Shown: positions 11,795 to 23,957, counted from the stretch's first letter. The stretch is DNA of 64,000 nucleotides from Parelaphostrongylus tenuis (GCA_019055375.1 JAHQIW010003597.1:54295-118294); one strand, 5' to 3'. Numbers and translations: made by a program. Notes: a model not told the origin generated them from the letters alone.

Positions 11795-12015
11795 TAAGAG
11801 AATCAAGTGGTGAGCAAAAATAAGACCTCAGGCGGTAGCCGAACCCGCTTTTCATCCACGCCGGTAACGCGTACTACCACTACACCACCGAGGTACATTT
11901 GCGCCACCACTCAGTCTTCAACATCTCTATGTTAGCTGTCAGCCACCAACCTTCAACAGGCTTGGTAGGGTATGCAATTTCGCTACATGAACCCCAGTTG
12001 AGCTGACAACCATTG
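11795..12015 (-). repeat. SINE-B copy with tRNA-like head (11825-11894)
   Basis: The minus strand gives a seven-pair acceptor stem (ACCTCGG with CTGAGGT), A-box-like TGGTGTAGTGGTAGTACG and B-box-like GGGTTCGGCTACC. The 3' side continues TTTTTGCTCACCACTTGATTCTC, the hallmark of this family. About 120 bp on the 5' side (to 12015) also match the copy at 53.7-53.9 kb, so the repeat extends upstream of the tRNA-like head. It is not a functional tRNA: the anticodon arm is poorly formed and the flanks are repetitive. Confidence 0.6.
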
Positions 12016-12230
12016 TAATAACTAGTATTCAAAATTTTCAGTATTTTCACTGCATTTTTCGTAGTGTTATAATGTTTCAAATATCCCAAGTGAATTGAAT
12101 GGTGAGCAAAAATGTTATTTGGGGATTTGACGTCCGTCTGATGTCATATTTTTGCTTTCCACTCAATTTTCATAGGATCATAATACTGCGAGAAATGCAG
12201 TAAAAATACTAGAAATTTCAGTAAGCTATC
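12010..12230. repeat. Foldback of SINE-B 3' bodies
   Basis: The left arm (TTTTCAGTATTTTCACTGCA, then GTAGTGTTATAATG, then GAATGGTGAGCAAAAAT) is inverted in the right arm (TTTTTGCTTTCCACTCAATT, then CATAATACTGCGAGAAATGC). The centre lies near 12130, where GACGTC and TGATGTC fragments of the tRNA-like end remain. It is a head-to-head pair of SINE-B tails with the heads mostly lost. Confidence 0.5.
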
Positions 12231-12560
12231 AATTCTACTGTTTGAATAATCGAACAATATCTTATTGAGCAATCAGGAAACTGCATTATCCTCATCACAT
12301 CTGTAGAGAACAATTTTACTATATGATCAATCTTTTCTATCTGATCTAGTTCCACTTAATCATAGGTATTCGATCAGATTGCTTCGCGCTCACTATTATC
12401 GTGGTGATTGTGATCACTTATTTTGTTTTGCCCTTGTGGAGAGTAGTGATCCCATCAGTTTTTGGAGTTTTTTTCAAATGATATCCTACCTTTTGTAAAG
12501 AGTTGAGGCCCTACCAAGTTAAATAGTGACTTTTTTCAACCGATTCGTTCATACAAGCAA

Positions 12561-12873
12561 TTACGAGAGCAAAATTACTGGTCGGTCTCTATCGTGTTCA
12601 GGCGCTCGTCGACGTCCATGACTCTCGTCAGAATCGCTTTGGGCATCTTCGCTGCTTGCGTCATCTGGCCTATCGAGCTCGTGGACGGGCAGCTGAACGA
12701 TATGTAAAGAAAAAGCTCTCGATGTTATCCTTTTTGCCTGCACGGATGTTCTTTCTCCAGCATGCTTCAGTAATGTGCCCGACCACGTATTGCTTGCGTG
12801 TGCCCCGGATGCGTTTGATGAGATCACAACTCTCCACTGACATCTGTTCTCCTAATAAATAGACTTCTGCCAT
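12561..12873 (-). pseudogene. Coding-like fragment with probable frameshift, unknown family
   Basis: Two overlapping minus-strand frames share one GC-richer block. The upstream frame (from 12873) contains EQMSVESCDLIKRIRGTRKQ and then HITEACWRKN. After a T-run near 12708-12715 the more protein-like frame switches to one rich in acidic residues and arginine (DDASSEDAQSDSDESHGRRR), ending at 12561. A single-base shift in the T-run would explain this, so it may be a decayed exon or transposon fragment. No family was recognised and no flanking exon found. Confidence 0.25.
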
Positions 12874-12978
12874 GAGAGCAGCTCTAATGAGCTAGATAAC
12901 TGAATAGGGTATTCCTAATCGATACAATTATTCAACAGCAAGTCCTTATTTCCTTCTCTTTGGTATTTATATAGTAAA

Positions 12979-13262
12979 TATGGGGCAACGTGGCCGAGTG
13001 GTTGTGATGCTCATCACGGCGCGCGAAGCCGAGTTCCATCTTCCAACGCTATCCGGCAATCAACAACAACTTCCTACGGTTGCCACAGCCAAGCTATCCT
13101 CAGAATGCCAGGAATCATGCTGAACAAGAATTCTACGCCATTCAAGGCGAGCACGTAAGCGAATCGAATGCTAGAAGTAGTAGGATCGGCACAACAAAGA
13201 TCGTGATGGCGGGTCTTGTAAATAAATGAATAAATCAATAAATAAATGAACAAATAAATAAG
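12979..13262 (+). repeat. SINE with tRNA-Ser/Leu-like A box and (TAAA)n-type tail
   Basis: GGGGCAACGTGGCCGAGTGGTT at the left end contains a perfect pol III A box (TGGCCGAGTGG). The B-box position holds only a weak CCGAGTTCC. An unrelated body of about 170 bp follows, then a tail of repeated AAATAAATGAATAAAT units ending near 13262. The A-box plus body plus A-rich simple tail is classic for an L1/RTE-mobilised SINE. Weakly similar starts occur at 43868 and 46211. Confidence 0.6.
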
Positions 13263-14990
13263 CGATATATGTTGTTAGACTAAGTCACTTGTTCACTTTC
13301 AGAAACATACACTGAAGGAACCGCCTCGTAGCTGAACTTTTGTCATTACCTTGCTCTCGTGCAGCAGAACAGGCTCTCCATCTCATAGAGTCCGTTTGAT
13401 TAGTCGTTGGTTAAGTTCGTGTTCATCATGTGGGCGTGCTGAGCTCTGCATCGAACGGGTTTTTCAAGAACGTTCTACTAGTTGATTCCACTTTGTTTCA
13501 TTAGTGGTGAATTAGCAAAATATACTCAGAGACAAAGGTACTCCAGGGTGATAGGATGTTTCATTCAGCAGCTATATTTAAATAACTCACTATCTCAGCA
13601 AAATAAAAGCTCAGAGAAAACTTCTAACCCCTCCCAACCAATTTTGTGTGGCAGATCTTCAAAAACATCAAAAAAAAAATCTTTTTTTACCTATATTTCC
13701 ACTTTACCACCACACTACAGCGTACTATACTGTATGTGGTAAAGACGTGAGAGCAGAACAAGGGATTGGTTACTTTCTTAACATCTATATCTTATCTGGC
13801 GTTTGCGTTGAATGTTTTTCTTTTCGTGATTTCCATAGCAGTTGACTTTAAGAAGGTCTCTATAATATTACTTTTACTTTGACTTTTCATTCACACCCGC
13901 TTAGATACATTTCTTGGTCAGAATTTATTTTCTGAATTTTTCTGACTTTTTTTTTGATAGAGTGTACACGTGTTTCTGTTCTGCGGCAAAACTGTTCAAT
14001 ACGTTGCGACCACTCGAAGCGCATCAGCGGCATCGCAATTTTCCACGAAACCTCTATATTTTTCCGACTTCGAACTGAAGACAGCTGTAGGCAGCTCACC
14101 GAAGTCGGCTTTAGCCACATAGTTCGCTTAGCTGAGTTCCGAAATTGAGATGTAGGAGTACTAAAGTAAGACTACTAACGAGATCAACACCTGATCCAAC
14201 AAATTATGGTTCGATAACCCCAAGAAAAATCTTCAGCCACGAAAATATGATGAATCACAAGTAGAGCTAAAAGGCACAACTGTTCGAAGGACACCGTGAC
14301 CGCAGCTCTTACTACCCTCCCAAATCCCGTTCATCAATTCTACTTTAGTAATCAGATATATGTATTTTTGAGGCTCTATTGAAGTGGAGATATTTAAGTT
14401 CACAGAATTTTCAAAAGAAGTTAATTGCTTTTACCAGGCTGAGAAATATGAAATTTGTCTTCAGCTCAATACTAATGCTGTCGGTCGTTTGTCATGTTTA
14501 GTTACGCCATAGGTTAGTGTTTACTGTGTCTTGTATCTTAATTTCAATATTTGATCTTTGGAAAAACCAACCCCGCCACAATGACAGGCAAAGGATAATT
14601 TTTTTCGTTTCCAGACGATAGAGAAAAATGTAGAAATGTAGGATTTCTAGCGTCAGAGGCAAACTGATAAAAATTGAATGAACGAAAATTCGAACAGGTG
14701 GTGTGACAACAACGGACATCCTGATTGGATGTGATATTGAGAGATTCATTGCTAGTCCGTCATTATCTCCCTCGTTTCATTACTCTTTCCTTGTTCGAAT
14801 TCAGGAGTTTCTAATGTGATTTGACACTGGATTATGTTAATATGATTATTTTTCCATCCATTCGCCTGCATTAATGAACAGTTTTATGTTTGCATTCATT
14901 CTTTACTGCCATTCCATTGTATACGTCTAAACGCGTTGATGCACTTTTATTTCTGTACATTTATTATTCTAAAAGGTGAAGTTCTGAATA
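13263..14990. other. No gene or defined repeat recognised
   Basis: The only notable patch is a slightly GC-richer block near 13980-14110 that is open in one frame on each strand. It has no recognisable domain and no clear splice sites. Confidence 0.4.
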
Positions 14991-14994
14991 TCAA

Positions 14995-15264
14995 GTAAGA
15001 CTATCTCAGGATCAAAATATGGCTCCTAAAAGGACTACATGGAAGAAACTCGAAGGATTTGAGGTAGGTGACTTGATTTCTTAGAGTTTCTCTTGATTTA
15101 TATTGGATTTATGTTTTTTCACACAAATAGTGTACTAGAATTTGTGTTATTGGAGCTTATAGATCCAACCTTTTGTCTAAATATCTTCATTTTTATAGGA
15201 CCCTGCTCTTTTGACTAGACTTCATATTCCGAATATTTTTAAGGGAACGTTGAGGTTTTTCTAG
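14995..15264 (+). CDS. Candidate tiny two-exon gene or first exons
   Basis: An acceptor-like CTATCTCAG is followed by ATG at 15019 and 15 codons (MAPKRTTWKKLEGFE), ending exactly at a donor-like GAG|GTAGGT. A second block begins after TTTTTATAG near 15199 and reads in phase DPALLTRLHIPNIFKGTLRFF before a stop, giving a 36-residue product. The phase-compatible donor and acceptor and the basic N-terminus are suggestive. Such a short product may equally be chance, or the start of a gene whose later exons I could not place. Confidence 0.22.
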
Positions 15265-15906
15265 AAAATTACAAATGTTTGCAATCATGAGCATCATTTC
15301 AAACATCTCATTTTTACCCGAGTAATGATCCTACTAACGGTCTGATCTCACTAACAATCTATCTCATTGAATTAGATATACTACTTCACTTTCCGCTGTT
15401 AGTTCTTTATTTTCATTTGTGTCATTTTACTACTATTTCTCGTATGTTTTTCATATTATCATTTTTAGAGCTTTCCACTAAAATCTGTCGACGATGTTCT
15501 GGTCCATAAACACTTGTGACATAGCTAAAATTCTGCAGTTATAAAATCGTTTACATATTTGTAGGTCACAAAAAACGTCGATTTAAACCTACTGACATCT
15601 TCTTCCCACAGCAAATAGTCCAGCGGGTAAATGCCAACTCGATTGGGCTATTACAGCAGTAATTGAATAGTATGACTGTAGGTGGAATATTGTAATCGCG
15701 GCAATATATGGGCAAATTTTTACCACATGATTTTACTTAAAACGGTGTCCACCTTCTTCGTAATTAATTTTTGAAACTAACAGGCATAATGAAAACCAGA
15801 GCTTTTCTTTTTAATTCGAATCTCTGTTGATTAGATAGCTTTAATAAAGCTAACCTTAATGATTACGTTCTCTTGATTCTGAGGGTGGAAGAATATTTAC
15901 TGTAGA

Positions 15907-15953
15907 TTATATATATATATTTATTTATTTATTTATTTATATATACATATGTA
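15907..15953. repeat. (TA)n/(TTTA)n microsatellite
   Basis: A TA run followed by repeated TTTA units and another TA run. Confidence 0.85.
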
Positions 15954-17155
15954 TTAATATGAAGAGAACATTGGCGTTCAGTCGTCTGACTTGTTTCCAT
16001 GGATTTTCCTCTCTTTTCCTATGAATAGACAATGAACAGCCCAAAAAATGATTTATTCACAACAGCTCCTACATTTTTTGCTTCTCCTGCCTCCATTTTC
16101 CTGCCAGCTTGCAGAATGCTTTTCTTCCTTGAAGGACACAGACATTCTCATACCTTTCCTTTTTTCTGACTCGTTCATCTTAGGAGTTCCTCTGGGTATA
16201 TCAAGGAGCTCTGTAGTAGGTAACTGTGTTGTTATCTGGAGCCCGTTGAACTCTGTTCCTGTTACCGTAGAGGTTTTTTAGAAGATACAAGCCGAATACA
16301 TGTACCTATATATAGATATGATCATAAGCAGTGTAATAAATTTATATATGCATAATCTTCAGCTCGAATAGCAAGGACACAGTTGGTTTTTGTATATTTA
16401 TCATAGAGATCATATGAAGAATGTTTTTGTCTCAATAGAGGACAGTATTCACCATTCAGCAATACCTTTTAGCTTATTCTACATTGAACTAATATCTCAT
16501 CCAATGAACGATTTGCTATGAATAGATCTTTTACAAGATGTAGTATTGTCAGTAGTCTCGTGAGTCGAAAAATTGCAACAAATCATCTGGAAGTATGCCA
16601 AAGCGGCTGAGACAAAGCAGTTGTTCACTGCTTCGAAGTAAGAGCAAACAGTCTGCAGCTTTTTCTTCTAAAGACAGCTTTTGAAAGGTCACTTGGATTA
16701 TAAATTGCTCTCAGCTCTTCTTACTACATCAAATTATCGTATTCTTCAAATTTCTATCCCTTTCTCTCTAAATTTCTCATCATTTTCTGCCTAGGTTTTT
16801 GCTCCACCATAAAATATGCATAAAATACCACGAGTCATTCAATAACATTATTATTAGTCCAGGCTATCTTATCTATGGGGTTGTTTAGAATTACCGCACC
16901 TCTAGTTCACGCAGAAATGCCTCCACTTAAATGTGGTTTTATGTGTAAAGAAGAAAGGAAGGAATAGATGTACACTGTGAAACGTCAAATACAGCTGGGT
17001 TTGAATAAGATCATTCTTTTGGAGAAGTATGTGTTGCCTAGGAGTCAAATGTGAATATACGCTCCAGTTCGGTCCCTCATTCTGCGTCAAACAAAGCCAT
17101 ACTTCCAAATTTGGTAGATTAATTTCGGAATTGGCTGCGATTAAACACTGATATG
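15954..17155. other. No gene or defined repeat recognised
   Basis: Short chance open frames only; no tRNA-like boxes or long inverted repeats noticed. Confidence 0.4.
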
Positions 17156-17159
17156 TGCG

Positions 17160-17222
17160 ATGCTGTGAGTGGAGTCAATTGCATGGCGCAACCCCTGAGG
17201 AATTGATCAGTGCCGAGCGTTT
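17160..17222 (+). repeat. SINE-A 3' fragment
   Basis: TTGCATGGCGCAACCCCTGA followed by GGAATTGATCAGTGCCGAGCG matches the 3' end of full SINE-A copies (consensus ATGGCGCATCCCTYAGGGA, then TTGATCAACGCCGAGAGC). The head and most of the body are absent. Confidence 0.6.
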
Positions 17223-18500
17223 TGAACTCAATTATTCATGAATGATGCACGAAAATTCTCTCATGACTTGACATGTCAAACATGTATTATTCGGTATACA
17301 AAGACGAACAGTTTTAGATCCCACCCACTTATTTTGGCTTCGCCCTAAAGTTTTTTTTGCAATTTCAACAATATATTTCTTTGAAAGGCTCAAAATTTGT
17401 TAGCAGATTACATTTCTTTCCATTAGTAACTGCCAGTCGCTCGCAGAAATTCGTAAATTTTGAATAATTTCCAGAAGCAGTTTTCGAAGAGACAGATTTT
17501 TTTGCACTTTTTAGAGTTGCTAGGAATGCAATTTGTTGATTGATTCGAGGTCAAAGTCTGTGCCGTGCTTATGCTGCTCTCATTAAGACAGTGGCAATTG
17601 CCAGAACTTCTGCGCTTTACTACACTATTACGAGGGGTTTATATTTACAAGAGCACTAAGATACATAAGAGCACTATTACAGAAAAGCTCTAGAGTTTTT
17701 TTCCTAACCATGGCGTCAAGTTGAGACATAAAGGTAAAAAACTGCCAGTATTTACCCAGGCCCGTGTGGTACAGTTTTGAAAGGTGACCTGCGACACACA
17801 CCGGGCTCGATTGGGTGTTTATGCTTCACTAAATCTTCCATATCATCGGGCTTGGCAAATTCGTACCATATTTATCTTGGAGGATAGCAGCACTAACTGG
17901 ATACATCGATGGACCAAGTGATTGTTAAGGTGCGCATGCAATCAACACAAACGATGCCTAATGAAGCTAAACGCCGAGAGCTTTGTCCCTTTGGAATTTT
18001 AGTTTTTCAAATCCAACAATCCAAATTGCATTGATAAGTTGATCTTGAGTGTGTCGGTCCATACATGTGTAAAAGACGAGTTGAAGATTTTGTAGTACAC
18101 AAAGTCAGTGACTGCTTATGGTAACGAGCAGCAAACCTCTAAACAGGACTTGTCAAAGATTTTTGGAAGTCAATCAGCAGTCAATATGTCAATGAGGGAA
18201 AGACGAACAGATCCTAAAGTCTAAGCTGTAGCGAATACATGAACCTGACCTTTTCCATGGAGGATTGTTAAATGTCAGTGCGAGAAATGCTAGAAGAGCT
18301 AGGAGATCAGCGATAATAGGATTGACATGACATTCAAAAGTAGTCTATCAAGAACCGAGTACTCGAGTAATTTTGAGATAGCGCACGGTAGATGCATCAA
18401 TGTCACTCACTGATGTCAACCGCAACCACTAGTGAGATTTTCGTTTTTGGCTACGAATGAGTTATGAGTTCTTCTCGGTTATGTGGGAACAGATGAAGAT
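17223..18500. other. No gene or defined repeat recognised
   Basis: A possible tRNA-like remnant with GGGCTCGATTGGG lies near 17805 but lacks a paired A box. Nothing else is supported. Confidence 0.4.
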
Positions 18501-18504
18501 CTCA

Positions 18505-18775
18505 CCTCATTCGCTGGACCAGAACTTTTCAAGGGAATGTTGAGGTAGTCATTCGAAAGTTTAGATTTCTGGATAGAGCTCTACGTGGCCCGTTTTCTAA
18601 AAGACCTCTTTATGACGCTGTAAAATTCAAAATAAACTATGTCTCAGATGCGCATATTTCTCGCTGACCGCTCTTTTCTTGGACTAGTAGTTTTCATTTG
18701 ATAGCGGAAAGTTTGCTGATTCCAACGCTGTGATTATTTTCTGGAAAGACTGTTTCTCTGCACTGCAGCAGAGAA
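18505..18775 (-). repeat. Dispersed ~150-bp repeat, inverted copy
   Basis: Phrases in reverse orientation (CATTTGATAG, GACGCTGTAAAATTCAAAAT, TTCTCGCTGA, CACTGCAGCAGAGAAAATAG) match the complement of the repeat unit seen at 3.7 and 41.0 kb. Divergence is high and the boundaries are approximate. Confidence 0.45.
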
Positions 18776-19199
18776 AATAGGTTTGAATTCACATGCGCAA
18801 GCAATTGATCTTCCACCAGTTCATCGTCTGCGCGGTCATTCGGCTAATAGGCTGAGGCAATGATCGATCGTTCTTGGACCGGTCTTATTTAAGTGCGATC
18901 TTTGTCATTCAAATGGGAAATGTTTCTCTGTTTTGAACGGAAAACTCCAGGTAAAATGTATGACTCTGCTGCAAAATGACTTTAAATACTTTTATTTTCG
19001 TCATGAATATGAGCAATCCAATCATCTTCAATCATATTCAGGAGGCCAGAAAGTCCTAATAGCTTCCAATAGTGGCCCGAAAACATTCTTTTACTGTGAG
19101 ACTTTTCTACACGTCCACATGCTTTAGAATCGATCGATTACCGCGTCAGCCTACCTAGCCGCCTCGCCCAGCGGCCCGTTAATGTACCAAAGACCACTT

Positions 19200-19525
19200 G
19201 CTCGCGTATGTGAAATTAAGTTATTTTCTCTGTTGAACTTTGGAGAAATGGTCTTTTTAGAAAATAAGCACAGCGTTGGATTCAGCAAATAAAACGCTAT
19301 CGAATGATAGCTAATGGTCCAAAGAAAAAGCTCTGTCTTGCGAGAAAAGCGCGTGTGTGGAACACAAGAGATTTCCTTCGGTAACAGTGTCAAAAAAGGC
19401 TTTTTTTTTTAAAACGGCGAAGTGAAGCTGCAGCCAGAGGTGAAGCTTTCTATGATTACTAACACTCTTCGAAAAAATCCTGCCCGGCAAATGAGGTCGG
19501 ATATTCATTTATCCTCTTATAACCA
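19200..19525 (+). repeat. ~500-bp trimeric-unit repeat, copy 2 (internally deleted)
   Basis: Matches copy 1 through TGGTCTTTTTAGAAAATAAG, GCACAGCGTTGGATT and CGCTATCGAATGATAGCTAA, and ends in the family end block (AAATGAGGTCGGATATTCAT). The middle unit is missing. Confidence 0.55.
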
Positions 19526-21875
19526 AAGAGAACTTGATTATGCATAAAGCACAACAGAATATCAAGAAAAGCTAACATTTTCTATTCCTTGCCTGTGTTT
19601 ATGACTTGATGTACTTGAGTTTTCCGTAGGATATGTAAGAAGAAAGGTTTCCTTACTAAATCACGATGGACCATTGCCGCTATACTCGCCAAAAATCTCC
19701 ACAACACAATCATCATTAGTTTGTTAAATTTACTCTGCCATATTCGCTAACCTATTCTTTTGTGAACTGTACGAACATCATTCGGGTCCGAATGCTTGTG
19801 GTACATGACTGAGTCGTTTTGTCTCATTTGCTTGGAACCGGTTCGGTTTTAGAACTGTTGCCTACACGCCATAATGTCCTCCACATATCGTTCAATCTCA
19901 ATGAGACTTTTTTTCCCGATACGATTACAATAGCAGTCATGATGAAGAATTAACAAACATATACGTGGTGAGAATAATGTGGAATACTCCTAAAAAATGT
20001 GTGCACTTTGTCGTCGTTATGACTCCGTAGAAGCACAAGATGGTGTGTTAAAATTTAATGCTTTGAGAAAACTTTTGAGAAATCATTACAAAAATCGTTT
20101 GTGGCTGTTGTCCTGCTAAGTTTAGATAGGATGTTCTCCAGTGAACCTGAATATTTGATGATTTCTTCTCATTCCACAATTTTTTTTGCTTTGATTTGAT
20201 TTCTCATAGCAATAAGAAGGTAAGCGGACTGAAAAGCCTCTCCGTCTTAGCCGTGGGTCCTGTTTTGGAAGAAGATATGGAATAATCTGAAGGAATTCAA
20301 CACGATGGCGATGATTTTGCCTTCTGATGCATTGAATTCAATATTGATTGGGTAATCAGTAATCAGTGCTAGCTCGACTAAATTTTTCTAAATTGTCGGT
20401 TTATTCTTTGTTTCATAAATTGGGAAAGTGCTTGAGGGACGTGGAAAATGGTCGTAAATTGTATAATACTTGTGATGACGAACACTATGGTATTAATTGG
20501 AAATGGATGGTAATAGTTCGAAACGGGGTGGAAATTGGCAGAGACTGGTTTTCAAACCGAGTATCTACGTAATCTATTTTTTTAGAAAAATCACGAGCAG
20601 CGTATTATTCTTCCTTATTAATATGCCTTTTTCGACGAGTAGCGAACTCACGAGGTTTCTTTCTGTCTCCACGTACTTCGAGTAAGCATATTATCATTGC
20701 TCCTGGTTAACAAAACTGCCCAATAATCTTACTTCGTAGAATCAGCTGATGGTTAGTGTAAATACATATAATAATAGAATTCTTACGCGTATTTATGATA
20801 ACTATAAAGCCCTCTGTCATAATCAAGAGATAAGATTTTGAATGTTTAACACACGATCAAAAGATTATCGTTTCAAAAGGATTCATACCAAACCTTTTTA
20901 TTTGAAAAATGCTATTTTTCTTGCTTAGCACGGGCAGTAATTTGTCTTAACCGTGTGGCCATACGTATTTATATGCTGTGAGTAATATACTTGCAAAACG
21001 AATTCCATACTGATTTCGCAATTTATAATAGTGCTAATAAAAATTACGGTTCCTAATGTTGTCTCTGTGTGATTTAATTAGTGGTTTTCAAAAAAGTTTA
21101 TGACCTTTAGAAAATCTGTTTCCTTTCACCTTTGATTTTTCGTGCTTTTGACGTGCTTCAAAAACTTCCTCTATGCTGGAATGTTTCACAGACGATCAAA
21201 AGTTGGTTGCGATGGAGTTCAAAACTTTACTATGTTTGATCTGGTAGCCTCTTGGACAATATTTGGATTGCTTGCAGAACTTTTGGATTTTAAACAACCC
21301 TTTTGCTACTTCAAGTGAGGATATCTTTCAGAGCAAATTCTCACGTAACGACTTTTATATTGGTGCTTTGAAAGCGAGGAAGCGAGGAATTAAAGATCAT
21401 TCACGATCAGCCTCAGTCGGCAATGGAGAAGAAAAAGACGTCTTGCGATAGATTGATAGGGAAGCCTAACGATGTGTTCTTTGCCCTTCAACATCTGTCA
21501 TGCTGCTGATGAAAACCAGCATTGGCAAGCGTTGGTAACTATCGATCATAATCCATGAAACGGCTTTATATGACTGTTTTTAATTATGCCATCTTATCTT
21601 TTTCGTAGATAACCTTTTCGTCCTCAATTTTCAAACTGCTTGTAGGCATCCCACGTAAGGCATGAAGCCTATAACTTTAATCGATCTCATAGCGATTTCC
21701 TTATGGATACAACAGCGGATGTCATCGACAATAAGTAACTTCTGTTTAACGGTCCCTATTCTAGGCTGAGCAAGAAGTTCTGAACAATTTTTGAAAGTCT
21801 CATTTTTTGACATCTCTGTGTCTTTTTATATTGATAGTCTTGTATACATTTATCTAATTCAGTAATTTGCGCTCC
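19526..21875. other. No gene or defined repeat recognised
   Basis: Several 60-68-codon frames occur (for example 20366-20572) without recognisable domains or splice context. Confidence 0.4.
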
Positions 21876-21879
21876 AACA

Positions 21880-22381
21880 TGCCTATTGAACAGTATGACT
21901 TGAATTATTGCTCCGCATTGGAAAAAGTTTAACGATTCTTAAAACCGTCGATGAGATTGATGGGGATGAAAGTGCTTTCGCGGCGGCAAAATCCACTGTG
22001 CACAATTGGTTTAAGCGACTTAAAGAAGGCAGTTTCGATCTCAATGGCATGCCTCGTTCTGACCGGCCATTTATTTTGGATGAAATCGACTTGCAAACTG
22101 CTTTGAGTACTAAATCTTCATCGAGCACTCGTGATTTGGCTGAAGAGCTTAGTGTTTCGCATCGGACCGTTACCAACAAGTTGCACCACTTTGACTTTGC
22201 TCACAAGAAGAAAAAAAAAAGAATGGCAGAAAGTTATTGGTGGTCTATACTTTGGAAAATAGCTATTATTGTCTTCGTTGCGAACTTGCACATAGAAACT
22301 AGCTTTCGAATTTTCCAGAATTTTTTAATCAAGCCTAGTAAGAACTGTGTAGAATCTGTTGGCTCTATAAGAATACGGTAG
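21880..22381 (+). pseudogene. Mariner transposase N-terminal (DNA-binding) fragment
   Basis: The open frame 21908-22381 (157 codons; it opens at a TTG rather than an ATG) contains STVHNWFKRLKEGSFDLNG, then PRSDRP, then STRDLAEELSVSHRTV. These match in order the mariner NWF motif, the linker that is usually PRSGRP, and the second helix-turn-helix. The first helix-turn-helix upstream is frameshifted. After a run of lysine codons near 22206 the similarity ends and the D-D-D catalytic domain is absent. The upstream decay points to a transposon relic. A retained DNA-binding domain is possible but unsupported. Confidence 0.7.
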
Positions 22382-22674
22382 CTAAGAAACGCTTCTGAAA
22401 TGATACATCATGGACGGTTAGATTTTCGTCTTTCTGCCGCTTTGCTTTATCCGATCGATGACGAATGTACTGGTTGTCTTCGTTATATCAATATTTTATT
22501 TTGTTGAATTCCTTATTATATCATCATTTCGAGAAATTAGTTATTTAATGCTGTTACAATCCAATCATTTTGCGTCTTATCATATGCCTTCGCTTCGGTT
22601 TTTATTTCTTTTTCTCGGATTTCCTTGCGGTATTTGATTACCTTGTCGCATAACGCGGTGTTCATTTGAAACAA

Positions 22675-23007
22675 TCATACGCTGCACGCTGAGTGGCCGT
22701 TATAAGCCATATAAGTGTTATTTTCTCCCTGATCATTTATTCTAGCACACGGGACCCTTTCCATATATTTTAGTAAGCAGTCAATAGCCAATCCAACACA
22801 GATTTGTGGCAAGTACTGGGTCGGATAACCTCTATTCTGCACTAAGAAATTACTGAGAAACTTCATCCGAGCTATTTCGTCAATCGATAAGTTGACATGA
22901 ACTTTATTATTACTTCTGTTGAAAATATCATTACAGTTTATAGGATGTTGTACGCAGTGTGAGATATAAAAATATAGAAACAACCACCGTTTAAACGCGC
23001 AAATCAC
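22675..23007 (-). CDS. Candidate coding fragment, unknown product
   Basis: A 110-codon minus frame whose second half has an ordinary protein composition (VHVNLSIDEIARMKFLSNF, then QNRGYPTQYLPQICVGLA and CLLKYMERVPCARIND). It contains several cysteines. No family was recognised, and no clear donor, acceptor or polyadenylation signal links it to other exons. It could be an exon of an unannotated gene, a transposon piece, or chance. Confidence 0.22.
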   Translation of the reverse strand: MICAFKRWLFLYFYISHCVQHPINCNDIFNRSNNKVHVNLSIDEIARMKFLSNFLVQNRGYPTQYLPQICVGLAIDCLLKYMERVPCARINDQGENNTYMAYNGHSACSV

Positions 23008-23222
23008 TTTGGAATACTAACAGCAGTGTGTTTGTACGACCGCCCGCAGTAACACATACTTCTTCAAAGCATATATAGCTATCACTCCCATATCGGGATA
23101 TAGATTCTGTTCTACAACTCTGGCATGTTCACAACCTTTTAATTTCTTTGAATATTAGAAAATTGACGTTAGCTGTCGAAAAACCCGGAACTCTTTTGAT
23201 ACTGAAAATTAGGCGTTGTGTC

Positions 23223-23579
23223 TCAAGCGGCATGGCTGATAAACGTTGCGAATCGCGAATAAGTTATAGTCATAATAGACGGTTTTGAGAAACTTATCAC
23301 GTCGGCTTGGATACGTTTTTGCTTAGTGATTTCCAAGAACGAATTTCCATCAGCCTTGACATTCCTCAATAAGCTGCTGTGCCCTTTATATGTAAATTTC
23401 CATGATGTCAACATGACATTCATTTCATAATTGCAATACAGAATGTTATTGCTCTGCATGCAGCGTTTGTTATCAATATGCTTCACTTTGAAAGAACAGA
23501 ATATGTAGCCCATCATTTTGATAATCCGAGGCTTTGTTATCAGTAGAGGATATATCACATTACTATTATTACAATACAT
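23223..23579 (-). CDS. Candidate coding fragment, unknown product
   Basis: A 118-codon minus frame upstream (in minus orientation) of the 22.7-23.0-kb candidate. The part MLTSWKFTYKGHSSLLRNV followed by KADGNSFLEITKQKRIQ looks protein-like. The two frames are separated by stops and I could not find a matching intron, so a shared gene is only a possibility. Confidence 0.15.
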   Translation of the reverse strand: MYCNNSNVIYPLLITKPRIIKMMGYIFCSFKVKHIDNKRCMQSNNILYCNYEMNVMLTSWKFTYKGHSSLLRNVKADGNSFLEITKQKRIQADVISFSKPSIMTITYSRFATFISHAA

Positions 23580-23721
23580 GATTTATATTAATAATATATC
23601 ATTAGTACTTCTATTATTATGTGTTTATTTGCATTTGATTTATATTTATTCGACTTATATTTCATTGTAACTCAATAATCAATACAATCGATTATTTTGA
23701 GAGCTCGTTCAAGTACGATAA

Positions 23722-23957
23722 AACCTGACAACGTATTTTGAGCTTTTTTGAACCTTTCATGAGGTTTGCTATGAGCACTTCTACAGTGCAAGACACGTCT
23801 TTCGGCATTCCAGTACGTTCAGTGTAAAAAGTTCGTTGTCGATTTCTCTATGTAGGGGTAGATCCCCGAAGAACTGACTAAATGAAGCACCGTGCAACTG
23901 ACAAGGCTCGAAGTTCGGAACTAGACCTCAAGAAAGGCTCAAAATACACTGCCAGAT
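23722..23957. mobile_element. Degenerate hammerhead foldback element (relative of 10.0-kb element)
   Basis: The left end CCTGACAACGTATTTTGAGC and the inverted right end match the termini of the 10.03-kb element. The left arm keeps, on the minus strand, GAAAGACGTGTC and then TTGCACTGTA, but its CTGATGA box is destroyed. The right arm keeps GTGCAACTGACAAGGCT but has lost a core G and the GAAA. It is a compact copy of about 235 bp whose ribozymes are probably inactive. Confidence 0.65.
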
